Part shown: piece by piece, positions 8,047 through 14,708 of the stretch
How positions within the stretch are numbered: position 1 is the first letter of the stretch
Layout: each line of letters starts with the position of its first letter
Position numbers and translations under genes: made by a program
Source: an uncultured Oscillospiraceae bacterium
Lineage (GTDB): Bacteria; Bacillota; Clostridia; Oscillospirales; Oscillospiraceae
Length of the DNA: 16,816 nt
NCBI GenBank assembly: GCA_934668605.1
Contig: CAKUNY010000025.1
Location: 1 to 16,816 of the forward strand
Direction: 5' to 3'
Notes under the pieces: generated by a model
Database searches by the model: none
Seen by the model: only the letters and a program-made list of their open reading frames with translations
What the model was told of the DNA's origin: nothing

Positions 8047-9285
8047 TTATTTTTCCTTGAGCTTGTGCTTGCTCGCCCAATCCTTCTTGTTCTGCTGGCG
8101 GGCTCTGGCAATGGAAAGCGCCATTGCGGGAATGTCGTCCGTGATGGTCGAGCCTGCGGCAATGTATGCGCCTTCTCCGACGCGGACGGGCGCGATGAGA
8201 TTCGTGTTGCAGCCAATGAAGGCGCTGTCTTCAATGACGGTGCGGTATTTTTTCGCGCGGTCGTAGTTGACCGTGACGGTGCCGCAGCCGAAGTTGACGT
8301 TTTTGCCGACGTCACTGTCTCCCACATAGGTCAGATGCGAGATCTTTGTACCGTCGCTGACGTTGGAGTTTTTGATCTCCACGAAGTCTCCCACGCGGAC
8401 GCAGTTTCCGACGTTGGAGCCCGGGCGGATATAGGCAAAGGGGCCTACATGCGTGTCGTAGCCGACAGACGAGTTATAGATCTGCGAGGCGTTGACCTTT
8501 GTGCCGTCTCCGATGCGTGCGTTCTCCAGATAGCTGTTGGGGCCGATGATGCAGTTTTTGCCGATCGAGGTCTGCCCGCGCAGGATCGTTCCGGGAAGAA
8601 GCGCCGTCCCCGCGCCGACATTGGCCGCCGGGTCGACATAGGTCGTATTGTAGTCCCAGATCTCGACGCCCTGCCGGGAGAGCTCATAGAGCTTTGCGCG
8701 GGACAAAACCGGCTGCCAGCTCGTCATTTCCTGCAAATCTGCAACGCCGTATACGCCGTCGCGGTCGGTATACGGAACGCCGTGATCCTTCAAAAACGCT
8801 GTGAAAATGAACTTTTCATCGAGCGCCGCCATCAGAGCGGCCTTCGAAACAGAGGTCACGGGGCTGGCGATGGGCGCGGAATCGAACTGGTCTTCCTCCG
8901 CCGCGAAGGGGAGAATGACCGCGGGGCCGGTGACGACGATGATATCCTCTTCCGCTTCATCGGCTGTGGATAAAAACACGTGCAGCTGGTCGCTTGTTGC
9001 GTCGACAGACGGGCAGCTGAACTCCACATCGTCCGGGAAGCATGCGCGCGCTTCGCGCTTAAACCGCTCATGGCAGACCAAAAAGAACCGCCCAACGCCG
9101 CCGGCAATCAAAGAGGACGCCAGCCAGGATAGCAAAGGCGTACCCATGATATTTTGCAGCATCATTGGGCGGGAAAAACCGGTTTTGGGCGTATCATCAG
9201 GAATAAAGATTACTGCGGACAGTCCAGCCAAAGCACTCACACATCCTTCCATCCACTCGGAGCATGTCGCATGCACCAGCCGCAT
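8047..9285 (-). CDS. glmU: GlmU homologue: intact acetyltransferase half, degenerate uridylyltransferase half
   Basis: This 412-aa protein occupies the glmU position upstream of prs. The C-terminal half (about 215-395) is a left-handed beta-helix that keeps the GlmU acetyltransferase residues: R287 (YIRPGS), K305 (VEIKNS), H317 and Y320 (SHLTYVGD), N331 (NVNFGCG), N340 (TVNYD) and K346. It should therefore make GlcNAc-1-phosphate from glucosamine-1-phosphate and acetyl-CoA. The N-terminal half keeps a recognisable fold order (AVIF..., GTPLLSWLASSL) and the linker (SRAKLYELSRQGVEIWD). However, it lacks the nucleotidyltransferase signature LxAGxGTRM, reading FIPDDTPKT instead, and the GD metal motif is replaced by VVTGPAVILP. 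UDP-GlcNAc formation by this protein is doubtful. Family length is about 450-460 aa. The start is uncertain: the first ATG has no ribosome binding site, and GTG at 9240 or TTG at 9231 would give an N-terminus closer to GlmU. Confidence 0.88.
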   Translation of the reverse strand: MRLVHATCSEWMEGCVSALAGLSAVIFIPDDTPKTGFSRPMMLQNIMGTPLLSWLASSLIAGGVGRFFLVCHERFKREARACFPDDVEFSCPSVDATSDQLHVFLSTADEAEEDIIVVTGPAVILPFAAEEDQFDSAPIASPVTSVSKAALMAALDEKFIFTAFLKDHGVPYTDRDGVYGVADLQEMTSWQPVLSRAKLYELSRQGVEIWDYNTTYVDPAANVGAGTALLPGTILRGQTSIGKNCIIGPNSYLENARIGDGTKVNASQIYNSSVGYDTHVGPFAYIRPGSNVGNCVRVGDFVEIKNSNVSDGTKISHLTYVGDSDVGKNVNFGCGTVTVNYDRAKKYRTVIEDSAFIGCNTNLIAPVRVGEGAYIAAGSTITDDIPAMALSIARARQQNKKDWASKHKLKEK

Positions 9286-9306
9286 GTGCCGATCATACGC
9301 ATCAGC

Positions 9307-9335
9307 ATTATAGCAGATAAAAACGCTTTTGTATA
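9307..9335 (-). promoter_or_regulatory. Promoter of the glmU-like/prs/pth operon
   Basis: On the minus strand, a -35-like TATACA (9335-9330) and a perfect -10 TATAAT (9312-9307) are 17 nt apart. The predicted start is near 9300, giving a very short leader before the first ATG at 9285. An imperfect dyad (AATTTCC at 9338-9344 paired with GGAAATT at 9347-9353) lies just upstream and could be a regulator site. Confidence 0.65.
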
Positions 9336-9409
9336 GGAATTTCCCCGGAAATTTCGGAAAAAATAAAGCTGCCGCGCAATTTTCCAGTTTTTCATAAATC
9401 CAGCCCTAA

Positions 9410-9429
9410 AACCCGCCGGGAAAGCGGGT
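9410..9429 (+). promoter_or_regulatory. Dyad upstream of the suf promoter, candidate operator
   Basis: The inverted repeat ACCCGC (9411-9416) and GCGGGT (9424-9429), with 7 nt between the arms, ends 6 nt before the sufC -35 box. With one extra base it reads AACC-N12-GGGT, 20 nt overall. The same outline (AACC-N12-GGTT) overlaps the -10 box of the Rrf2/IscR-like gene at 13240-13259. A binding site for that regulator is an inference; a small RNA hairpin is the alternative. Confidence 0.35.
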
Positions 9430-9435
9430 CAATCA

Positions 9436-9464
9436 TTGCGAAACGGAAAATAATATGATATACT
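9436..9464 (+). promoter_or_regulatory. Promoter of the sufC-sufB operon
   Basis: A -35 TTGCGA (9436-9441) and a -10 TATACT (9459-9464) are separated by 17 nt. The -10 is extended by TG at 9456-9457 (TGATATACT). The predicted start is near 9471, about 26 nt before the sufC ATG. It faces away from the glmU promoter across a gap of about 210 bp. Confidence 0.8.
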
Positions 9465-9496
9465 AATCAGACAATTGCGGAAAAAGAGGAAAAATT

Positions 9497-10231
9497 ATGC
9501 TCGAACTGAAAAATTTAAGCTTCTCAGCGTCCGCTGAAAACGGAACGGTGGGCATTCTCAAGCATATCGATTTAACCGTTGACGACGGGAAATTCATCGT
9601 CATTACGGGGCCGAACGGCGGCGGCAAGACAACGCTTGCCAAAACCATTATGGGTCTTGTTACCCCGACGGAGGGGAAAATTTTCTGGAACGGCGAGGAC
9701 GTGACGGAGCTTTCCATTACCGAGCGCGCCAAGCGCGGCATTTCCTACGGCTTTCAGCAGCCGCCGAGATTCAAGGGCATCCGCGTTTCAGACCTTCTGA
9801 ATGTCGCGGCGGGCAAAACGCTGGGGCACGACGAGGCATGTTCGTATCTGACGAAGGTCGGCCTGTGCGCGCGTGACTATCTAAACCGCGATGTGGACAC
9901 CAGTCTCTCCGGCGGCGAGGTCAAGCGCATTGAGATCGCGACGATCCTTGCCAAAAACGCGAGCCTGATGCTCTTCGACGAGCCCGAGGCCGGCATTGAC
10001 CTCTGGTCGTTTGCCAGACTTACCGAGACGTTCCAGCGGCTTCACGACGAAGGCGGCAGAACGATTATTATCATCTCCCATCAGGAGCGCATCATCCGTC
10101 TTGCCGACGAGATCATCCTCATTTCCGGCGGCCAGGTCACCGGACGCGGCACGGCAGAGGAAATTTACCCGCAGATCCTGGCCGATACGGTCACGGGCTG
10201 CAACATGCTGGAGGTGGACGGCACATGCTGA
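9497..10231 (+). CDS. sufC: Fe-S cluster assembly ATPase SufC (minimal Suf/SMS type)
   Basis: This 244-aa ABC-type ATPase works with SufB in cytoplasmic iron-sulfur cluster assembly and is not a transporter subunit. Visible motifs are Walker A GPNGGGKTT (38-46), the Q-loop FQQPP (86-90), the ABC signature LSGGE (137-141), Walker B with the SufC-typical DEPEAGIDLW (161-170), and the switch histidine H195 (IISHQE). Length matches SufC (about 245-250 aa). The ATG follows GAGG with 7-nt spacing. The gene overlaps sufB by 7 nt (ATGCTGA), implying translational coupling and equal supply of the two subunits. No SufS, SufU or SufD gene is adjacent. This fits the two-gene minimal system known from many anaerobes and archaea (SmsC-SmsB). 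Confidence 0.95.
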   Translation: MLELKNLSFSASAENGTVGILKHIDLTVDDGKFIVITGPNGGGKTTLAKTIMGLVTPTEGKIFWNGEDVTELSITERAKRGISYGFQQPPRFKGIRVSDLLNVAAGKTLGHDEACSYLTKVGLCARDYLNRDVDTSLSGGEVKRIEIATILAKNASLMLFDEPEAGIDLWSFARLTETFQRLHDEGGRTIIIISHQERIIRLADEIILISGGQVTGRGTAEEIYPQILADTVTGCNMLEVDGTC

Positions 10232-11151
10232 ACGACGTACAGAAGCACATTTTACAGATCGTCGCCGATATGGCGGGCGGAGAAGCGCCCGGCGCGGTCA
10301 ACATCCGTTCCGACGGCCAGAAGGCCTACCGGCACAACACGGACAATATCGAGATCGTCTCGAAGACCGACAAAGACGGCATTGACATCAAGATCAAGCC
10401 CTTCACGAAGCACGAGGATGTGCACATCCCGGTCGTGCTCACAAAGTCCGGCTTCCACGATATGGTTTACAACGACTTCTTTGTCGGCGAGGGCTCCGAG
10501 GTGACGATCGTCGCGGGCTGCGGCATTCACAACTGCGGCGACTGCGACTCCCAGCACGACGGCATCCACACGTTCTATGTGGAAAAAAACGCGAAGGTGA
10601 CCTACATTGAAAAGCACTATGGCGAGGGAGAGGGCACGGGCAAGCGTATCTTGAACCCGCAGACGATCGTCTACCTTGCTGAGGGCGCGCAGATCACGAT
10701 GCTGACCTCGCAGATCGCGGGCGTGGACGACACGAAGCGGTATACGAAGGTCGTCTGCGAGGGCGCAAACTCCGAGGTCATGATCACGGAAAAGCTTCTG
10801 ACGCATGCCGATCAGCACGCGATCAGCGAGATGGATGTGATTTTGAACGGCGAAGGCTCGCGCACAAGAGTCATTTCGCGCTCGGTCGCGAAGGAAGCGT
10901 CGACACAGGTCTTCTATCCCAGAGTGCAGGGAAACGCCCCGTGCTTCGGGCATGTGTCGTGCGACGCGATCATCATGGGCACGGCGAAGGTGCGCGCGAT
11001 TCCGGAGATTTCGTGCAACCACGTCGACGCGGGACTCATCCATGAGGCCGCCATCGGCCGCATCGCGGGAGAGCAGCTTTTAAAGCTCGAAACCCTCGGC
11101 CTTACCCCCGAGGAGGCGGAGGAAAAAATCCTCGAGGGCTTCCTCCGGTAA
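10225..11151 (+). CDS. sufB: SufB/SufD-family Fe-S cluster scaffold (short SmsB-like form)
   Basis: This 308-aa protein is the scaffold partner of SufC. It is much shorter than E. coli SufB (about 495 aa) and keeps mainly the beta-helix core and C-terminal SufC-binding helices. In the core, the C264-x-H266 segment of EISCNHVDAGLIHEAAIGRI (261-280) matches the place where E. coli SufB has its key cysteine and SufD its key histidine; here both residues are in one chain, as expected of a homodimer. A cysteine cluster C99-x4-C104-x2-C107 (AGCGIHNCGDCDSQH) is typical of the short form and may bind metal or a cluster. The ATG overlaps the end of sufC. A terminator follows 15 nt after the stop. Family is certain; calling it B or D is a convention. 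Confidence 0.92.
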   Translation: MLNDVQKHILQIVADMAGGEAPGAVNIRSDGQKAYRHNTDNIEIVSKTDKDGIDIKIKPFTKHEDVHIPVVLTKSGFHDMVYNDFFVGEGSEVTIVAGCGIHNCGDCDSQHDGIHTFYVEKNAKVTYIEKHYGEGEGTGKRILNPQTIVYLAEGAQITMLTSQIAGVDDTKRYTKVVCEGANSEVMITEKLLTHADQHAISEMDVILNGEGSRTRVISRSVAKEASTQVFYPRVQGNAPCFGHVSCDAIIMGTAKVRAIPEISCNHVDAGLIHEAAIGRIAGEQLLKLETLGLTPEEAEEKILEGFLR

Positions 11152-11166
11152 AAACCAAAGCAAACG

Positions 11167-11201
11167 AAAAGCGATACTTGATGCGTTCAGGTATCGCTTT
11201 T
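11167..11201 (+). terminator. Intrinsic terminator of the suf operon
   Basis: A 15-bp stem pairs 11167-11181 (AAAAGCGATACTTGA) with 11187-11201, with one T-G wobble and the 5-nt loop TGCGT. The 3' arm ends in TTTT and the T-run continues to 11202. It sits 15 nt after sufB and only 3 nt before the GGAG ribosome binding site of the MATE gene. Confidence 0.85.
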
Positions 11202-11213
11202 TATGGAGTAAGC

Positions 11214-12548
11214 ATGCGTAAAACAAACTTTCAATCGATCAAACCCCAATTGCGGGAGGTCTGGCGGCTGAGCCTGCCTGCGATCCTCACGCAGATCACG
11301 ACGATCGCCATGCAGTACATTGACTCGGCGATGGTCGGAAGACTCGGGGCGAACGCTTCGGCGGCCATTGGGCTGGTCGCGTCGAGCACGTGGCTGATGA
11401 ACGGCGTGTGCTACGCGCTGGCGGCGGGCTTTTCCGTGCAGGTGGCGCACCGGATCGGCGCCGGAAATGAAAAGGAAGCCAGAAACGTCGTCCGGCATGG
11501 TCTGATTTCTGCTTTGATCGTCTCGGGGCTTCTGTGCCTCATCGGCGTGGCAATTCACATGCATCTTCCCGTCTGGCTCAAAGGGGACGCGGAAATTACA
11601 TTCGACGCGGGGCGCTATTTTCTGACGTTTGCGTGGATGCTGCCGTTTACACAGGTTTGCTCTCTGACCGCGTCTTTTTTGCAGTGCGCGGGCGACATGC
11701 TCACGCCGAGCATTTTAAACGCTGTCATGTGCGTGCTGGACGTCTGCTTTAACGCGCTGCTGATTCCAAGGCTCGGCGTCTTTGGCGCGGGACTCGGAAC
11801 GACGCTTGCCTGCGCGGTGGTGAGCGTTGGGATGCTCTGGCTTTGCTGCGGGAAAAATCAGCAGCTTCGCCTGCGCCGGGAGGAGCAGCGGCTCGATACC
11901 GGGATATTGAAAACGGCGCTCAAAATCGGAACGCCCGTTGCCGTGCAGGAGGTTGCGATGTGTCTCGCGCAGGTCGTCTCAACGGCGATCATTGCGCCGC
12001 TCGGCGCGGTATCTGTCGCGGCGAACGCCTTTGCCGTCACGGCGGAGAGCATCTGCTACATGCCGGGCTACGGCATTGCGAACGCGGCCGCGGCGCTTGT
12101 TGGCCGTTCGGTCGGAGCGGGGGATATGGAAAAGGCCAAGCGCTGCGGCAATATCTGCATTGGGCTTGGCGCGTTTCTGATGACCTGTACGGGCGCGGTC
12201 ATGATGCTGATTTGTCCGTTGGTCTTCGGGCTTCTGACGCCGGTTCCGGAGGTGCAGGCTCTGGCCGCAAAGGTGCTTCGCATCGAGCTTCTGGCGGAGC
12301 CGCTGTTCGGCGTGTCGATCGTCGCGGCGGGCGCGCTGCGGGGGGCTGGCGATACGCTGGTGCCGAGCCTTCTGAATCTGGGGAGCATCTGGCTTGTGCG
12401 CGTGGGAAGCGCGCTGGTGCTTGTGCGAAGGTTCGGGCTCACCGGCATGTGGATCGCGATGGCCGTTGAACTCTGTATCCGGGGACTGCTGCTGCTTTAC
12501 CGGCAGAGGACAAGCAAATATTACAAAGAGAGCGCAAAAAGGCCGTGA
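11214..12548 (+). CDS. MATE-family efflux transporter (first of two)
   Basis: This 444-aa inner-membrane protein exchanges H+ or Na+ for organic cations, drugs or metabolites; the substrate cannot be read from sequence. About 12 hydrophobic segments form two homologous halves (about 15-220 and 235-430). MATE features include QYIDSAMVGRLGA near the first membrane segment, RIGAGNEKEARNVV in the first half and the matching GRSVGAGDMEKAKR in the second, and ALRGAGDTLVPS near the end. The start chosen is the ATG preceded by GGAG with 5-nt spacing; the frame extends to 11178, but that ATG lies inside the suf terminator hairpin. No promoter could be found between the terminator and the gene. The stop codon lies inside the 5' arm of the following terminator. 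Confidence 0.92.
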   Translation: MRKTNFQSIKPQLREVWRLSLPAILTQITTIAMQYIDSAMVGRLGANASAAIGLVASSTWLMNGVCYALAAGFSVQVAHRIGAGNEKEARNVVRHGLISALIVSGLLCLIGVAIHMHLPVWLKGDAEITFDAGRYFLTFAWMLPFTQVCSLTASFLQCAGDMLTPSILNAVMCVLDVCFNALLIPRLGVFGAGLGTTLACAVVSVGMLWLCCGKNQQLRLRREEQRLDTGILKTALKIGTPVAVQEVAMCLAQVVSTAIIAPLGAVSVAANAFAVTAESICYMPGYGIANAAAALVGRSVGAGDMEKAKRCGNICIGLGAFLMTCTGAVMMLICPLVFGLLTPVPEVQALAAKVLRIELLAEPLFGVSIVAAGALRGAGDTLVPSLLNLGSIWLVRVGSALVLVRRFGLTGMWIAMAVELCIRGLLLLYRQRTSKYYKESAKRP

Positions 12549-12569
12549 TCAAAAGATCACGGCCTTTTT
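12536..12569 (+). terminator. Intrinsic terminator after the first MATE gene
   Basis: A perfect 15-bp stem (AAAAAGGCCGTGATC at 12536-12550, GATCACGGCCTTTTT at 12555-12569) has an AAAA loop and ends in TTTTT. The MATE stop codon (12546-12548) is within the 5' arm. The A-run on the left means it can also act on the opposite strand. Confidence 0.93.
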
Positions 12570-12645
12570 CGGTATATCCCGATTTTTGTGGTCTTCCCGG
12601 GCGTCTGCCTTCCCGGGTTTTCTGAAACCTTCCGGTATACGTGGG

Positions 12646-12663
12646 ATCGATATCCACATCGAT
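12646..12663. repeat. Degenerate palindrome related to the neighbouring repeat
   Basis: ATCGATATCCACATCGAT is a hairpin (ATCGAT arms, 6-nt loop). Its centre CGATATCCACATCG differs at 2 of 14 positions from CGATGCCCACATCG in the 27-bp repeat that begins 14 nt later. It is probably a decayed third unit of the same element. Confidence 0.4.
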
Positions 12664-12676
12664 TTTCCTTCTTACA

Positions 12677-12783
12677 CGTAGGGGGCGATGCCCACATCGC
12701 CCCAAGGGAAGCTGTGGATTCGCCGGGGATTTCCGTAAAAGGCAGATTATTTTGCCGGGGCGATGTGGGCATCGCCCCCTACG
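12677..12783. repeat. 107-bp element with perfect 27-bp inverted terminal repeats (MITE/REP-like)
   Basis: The left arm (12677-12703) and right arm (12757-12783) are exact reverse complements over 27 bp, with a 53-bp centre. Each arm is itself a hairpin (GGGGCGATG, CCCA, CATCGCCCC) flanked by CGTAG on the outside. No transposase or coding sequence lies inside. Related GTAGGGGC...GCCCCTAC palindromes are, to my knowledge, common between genes in Oscillospiraceae genomes. The rest of the 239-bp gap (12570-12808) holds only the degenerate palindrome at 12646-12663 and no gene I can support. The structure could also stabilise or terminate transcripts coming from either side. Confidence 0.75.
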
Positions 12784-12808
12784 AAATGGACGCAGAGCGG
12801 TACGAATT

Positions 12809-13219
12809 TCAGGACTTCTTCATATTCAGGACATCCACGAGCGTGAAGCCGGAGAGGTAGGTTCGGACGGTTTCATCTAGACCCTGCCAGAGGGGGTAGG
12901 TGCTGCATGCGCCGGCGTTTTCGCAGTTCTGTCCGGCTTCCAGGCAGGCGACCGGCGCGAGCGTGCCTTCGGTGAGGCAGAGGATGTCATAGACCGAGTA
13001 GTCCTCCGGCGCTTTGGCCAGACGATAGCCGCCGCCCTTGCCGCGCAGCGCGTCGAGCATGCCGGCCTTACTCAGAACGGAGAGAATGCTCTCGAGATAT
13101 TTTTCGGAAATTTTCTGCCGCGCGGCGATTTCGGACAGCGGAATGTAGCCGCTTTGCATGTGTCCGGCGAGATCGAGCATCACGCGCAGCGCGTAGCGCC
13201 CTTTGGTGGAAATCATCAT
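12809..13219 (-). CDS. Rrf2/IscR-like transcriptional regulator with three cysteines
   Basis: This 136-aa DNA-binding protein has an N-terminal winged helix-turn-helix (ISTKGRYALRVMLDLA..., recognition region SEIAARQKISEKYLESILSVLSKAG at 29-53, wing RGKGGGYRLAK at 59-69) and a dimer helix at the C-terminus. C92, C99 and C105 (ACLEAGQNCENAGACSTYPLW) occupy the place of the [2Fe-2S] ligands of E. coli IscR (C92, C98, C104), so it probably senses Fe-S status, redox or NO. CymR-type Rrf2 proteins lack this set. The ATG has an AGGAGG site with 8-nt spacing. The gene is divergent from the second MATE gene and is 1.7 kb from sufCB. Autoregulation, and control of suf or the MATE gene, are inferences. 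Confidence 0.92.
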   Translation of the reverse strand: MMISTKGRYALRVMLDLAGHMQSGYIPLSEIAARQKISEKYLESILSVLSKAGMLDALRGKGGGYRLAKAPEDYSVYDILCLTEGTLAPVACLEAGQNCENAGACSTYPLWQGLDETVRTYLSGFTLVDVLNMKKS

Positions 13220-13239
13220 GGTTCGTTCCTCCTGCTTTT

Positions 13240-13259
13240 AACCTACTATACTACTGGTT
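13240..13259. promoter_or_regulatory. Candidate operator over the Rrf2 -10 box
   Basis: The 20-nt sequence AACCTACTATACTACTGGTT has complementary ends (AACC/GGTT, 12 nt apart) and covers the -10 element of the Rrf2 gene. Rrf2-family genes are commonly autorepressed from sites in this place. It resembles the dyad at 9410-9429 upstream of sufC in length and end sequence. Confidence 0.35.
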
Positions 13260-13273
13260 TATTGGTTTATCAA
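13245..13273 (-). promoter_or_regulatory. Promoter of the Rrf2/IscR-like gene
   Basis: On the minus strand, -35 TTGATA (13273-13268) and -10 TATAGT (13250-13245) are 17 nt apart, each differing from consensus at one or two positions. The start is predicted near 13238, about 19 nt before the ATG. Confidence 0.8.
13255..13270. repeat. Tandem 8-bp repeat in the Rrf2 promoter
   Basis: TGGTTTAT occurs twice back to back (13255-13262 and 13263-13270), filling most of the spacer between the Rrf2 -35 and -10 boxes. The second MATE promoter starts 18 nt further on. It could be part of a regulator site or simply slippage. Confidence 0.6.
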
Positions 13274-13287
13274 GTCGAAAGCGAGAA

Positions 13288-13316
13288 TTTACTTTTATTT
13301 TCCGCTGTGATAGAAT
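13288..13316 (+). promoter_or_regulatory. Promoter of the second MATE gene
   Basis: -35 TTTACT (13288-13293) and -10 TAGAAT (13311-13316) are 17 nt apart, and the -10 is extended by TG (TGATAGAAT). It is back to back with the Rrf2 promoter; only 14 nt separate the two -35 boxes. Confidence 0.65.
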
Positions 13317-13349
13317 AAAAACGGTTGATCGAAGCACGGGAGATGTGAC

Positions 13350-14690
13350 ATGACAAAGGATATGACGCGGGGGACGCCGTGGAAGCTGATTGTGCAGTTT
13401 GCGCTGCCGATCATGGCGGGAAACCTCTTGCAGCAGCTTTATAATACGGCGGACACCATCATTGTCGGCAATTTTAACGGCCAGCAGGCGCTCTCGGCGG
13501 TCGGCTCGTGCGCGTCGCTGACGGCGCTTTTTACGGCGCTGGCCATCGGCTTTTCCATCGGCGCGGGTGTGCTCGTGTCGCAGTATTTCGGCGCGAACCG
13601 GTTGGAGGAATTGCGGCGGTATGCGGCGTCTTCCATCGTTCTGATGCTGGAGCTGGGGCTTTTGATGTCGGTGACCGGCTTTTGCAGCGCGGGGCTGCTG
13701 CTGTCGCGGTTTTTGGGCACGCCGCAGGCGCTTTTGCCGCAGGCGAGGCTGTATTTCAGGATCTACGCGGCGGGGCTCGTGTTCCAGTTCGGGTACAATA
13801 TCGCGGCGGCTGTCTTACGCGCGCTGGGAGACAGCAGGGCGACCTTATATTTTCTGCTCGTCTCGTCGGTTCTCAATGTGGCGCTCGACCTTCTTTTCGT
13901 GGCGGGGTTCCACATGGGCGTGGCCGGGGCGGCAATCGCGACGGTCATTTCGCAGATCGTCTCATGCGTCGTGGGCTTCTGGTACATGCGCAGGCGGTAT
14001 GAACTGCTGCGCTTTTCGGCGCGGGAGCTGAGGCTGGACTGGCAGGCTGCCGGGCGCGTGCTGAAAATCGGCGCGCCGATGGCGATCCAGCAGTCGATCG
14101 TATCGTGCGGGTTTTTGTTTTTGCAGAAGCTCGTGAACCTGTTTGGCGAGAGCATGATCGCGTCTTATACGGTGGCAAGCCGGATGGAAAATATTCTGAT
14201 GATCCCGATCATCGGCATTCAGAACACGATGGCGACCTTCGCGGGGCAGAACATGGGCGCGCGGCAGCCGGAGCGCGTGTCAAAGGGACTGGGACAGGGC
14301 GTGCTTGTCTCGCTTCTTATGACGGCGGGGCTCTGTTTGTGTCAGCTTTTTGGCATGGAGCTGATCATAAGGGCATTTAAATTAGACGCGGCCGCGGCGG
14401 AAATTTGCAGGCTGCACCTGTTTGCTTCGGTCGTTTCCGAGCCGATTTTCGCGGTTTATTTCCCGGCGAACGGGATGTTCCAGGGCGTGGGCGAGGGATT
14501 CCACGCGACATTTTACGCGCTCATGGCGCTGGGGCTGCGCGTTGTGTTCGCCTACAGCCTGTACAGAACGGCGGTTTTCGGCTATACGGCCATCTGGTGG
14601 AGCCAGGCGATGGCGTGGACGCTGACGCTCATCACCTGCTACGCGCACTTCTTCCGCGGCAGGTGGAAGGAAAAATCTCTGGTTGCCTGA
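13350..14690 (+). CDS. MATE-family efflux transporter (second of two)
   Basis: This 446-aa membrane protein of the multidrug and toxic-compound extrusion family has about 12 membrane segments in two halves. It shows NLLQQLYNTADTIIVGNFNG near the first membrane segment, SQYFGANRLEELRRYAAS, the hallmark AAVLRALGDSRATLYFLL, and in the second half AGQNMGARQPERVSKGLGQG and FPANGMFQGVGEG. These features place it in a different MATE subgroup (NorM/DinF-like bacterial type) from the gene at 11214, and the two are not recent duplicates. The ATG follows GGAG with 7-nt spacing. It is divergent from the Rrf2/IscR-like regulator, and yfbR follows 18 nt later in the same direction. The substrate is unknown. 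Confidence 0.93.
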   Translation: MTKDMTRGTPWKLIVQFALPIMAGNLLQQLYNTADTIIVGNFNGQQALSAVGSCASLTALFTALAIGFSIGAGVLVSQYFGANRLEELRRYAASSIVLMLELGLLMSVTGFCSAGLLLSRFLGTPQALLPQARLYFRIYAAGLVFQFGYNIAAAVLRALGDSRATLYFLLVSSVLNVALDLLFVAGFHMGVAGAAIATVISQIVSCVVGFWYMRRRYELLRFSARELRLDWQAAGRVLKIGAPMAIQQSIVSCGFLFLQKLVNLFGESMIASYTVASRMENILMIPIIGIQNTMATFAGQNMGARQPERVSKGLGQGVLVSLLMTAGLCLCQLFGMELIIRAFKLDAAAAEICRLHLFASVVSEPIFAVYFPANGMFQGVGEGFHATFYALMALGLRVVFAYSLYRTAVFGYTAIWWSQAMAWTLTLITCYAHFFRGRWKEKSLVA

Positions 14691-14708
14691 GTGATTTCGG
14701 AGGTATTT

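Noticed and set aside
8065..8973. 302-aa + strand frame opposite the glmU-like gene
   Set aside because: Its composition is typical of an antisense shadow; the minus strand encodes the beta-helix acetyltransferase.
11178..11213. Earlier start of the first MATE gene
   Set aside because: That ATG lies in the suf terminator hairpin and has no ribosome binding site; the ATG at 11214 has GGAG.
12677..12783. CRISPR array or insertion sequence
   Set aside because: There are only two inverted, not direct, repeat copies, no regular spacers, no cas gene and no transposase.
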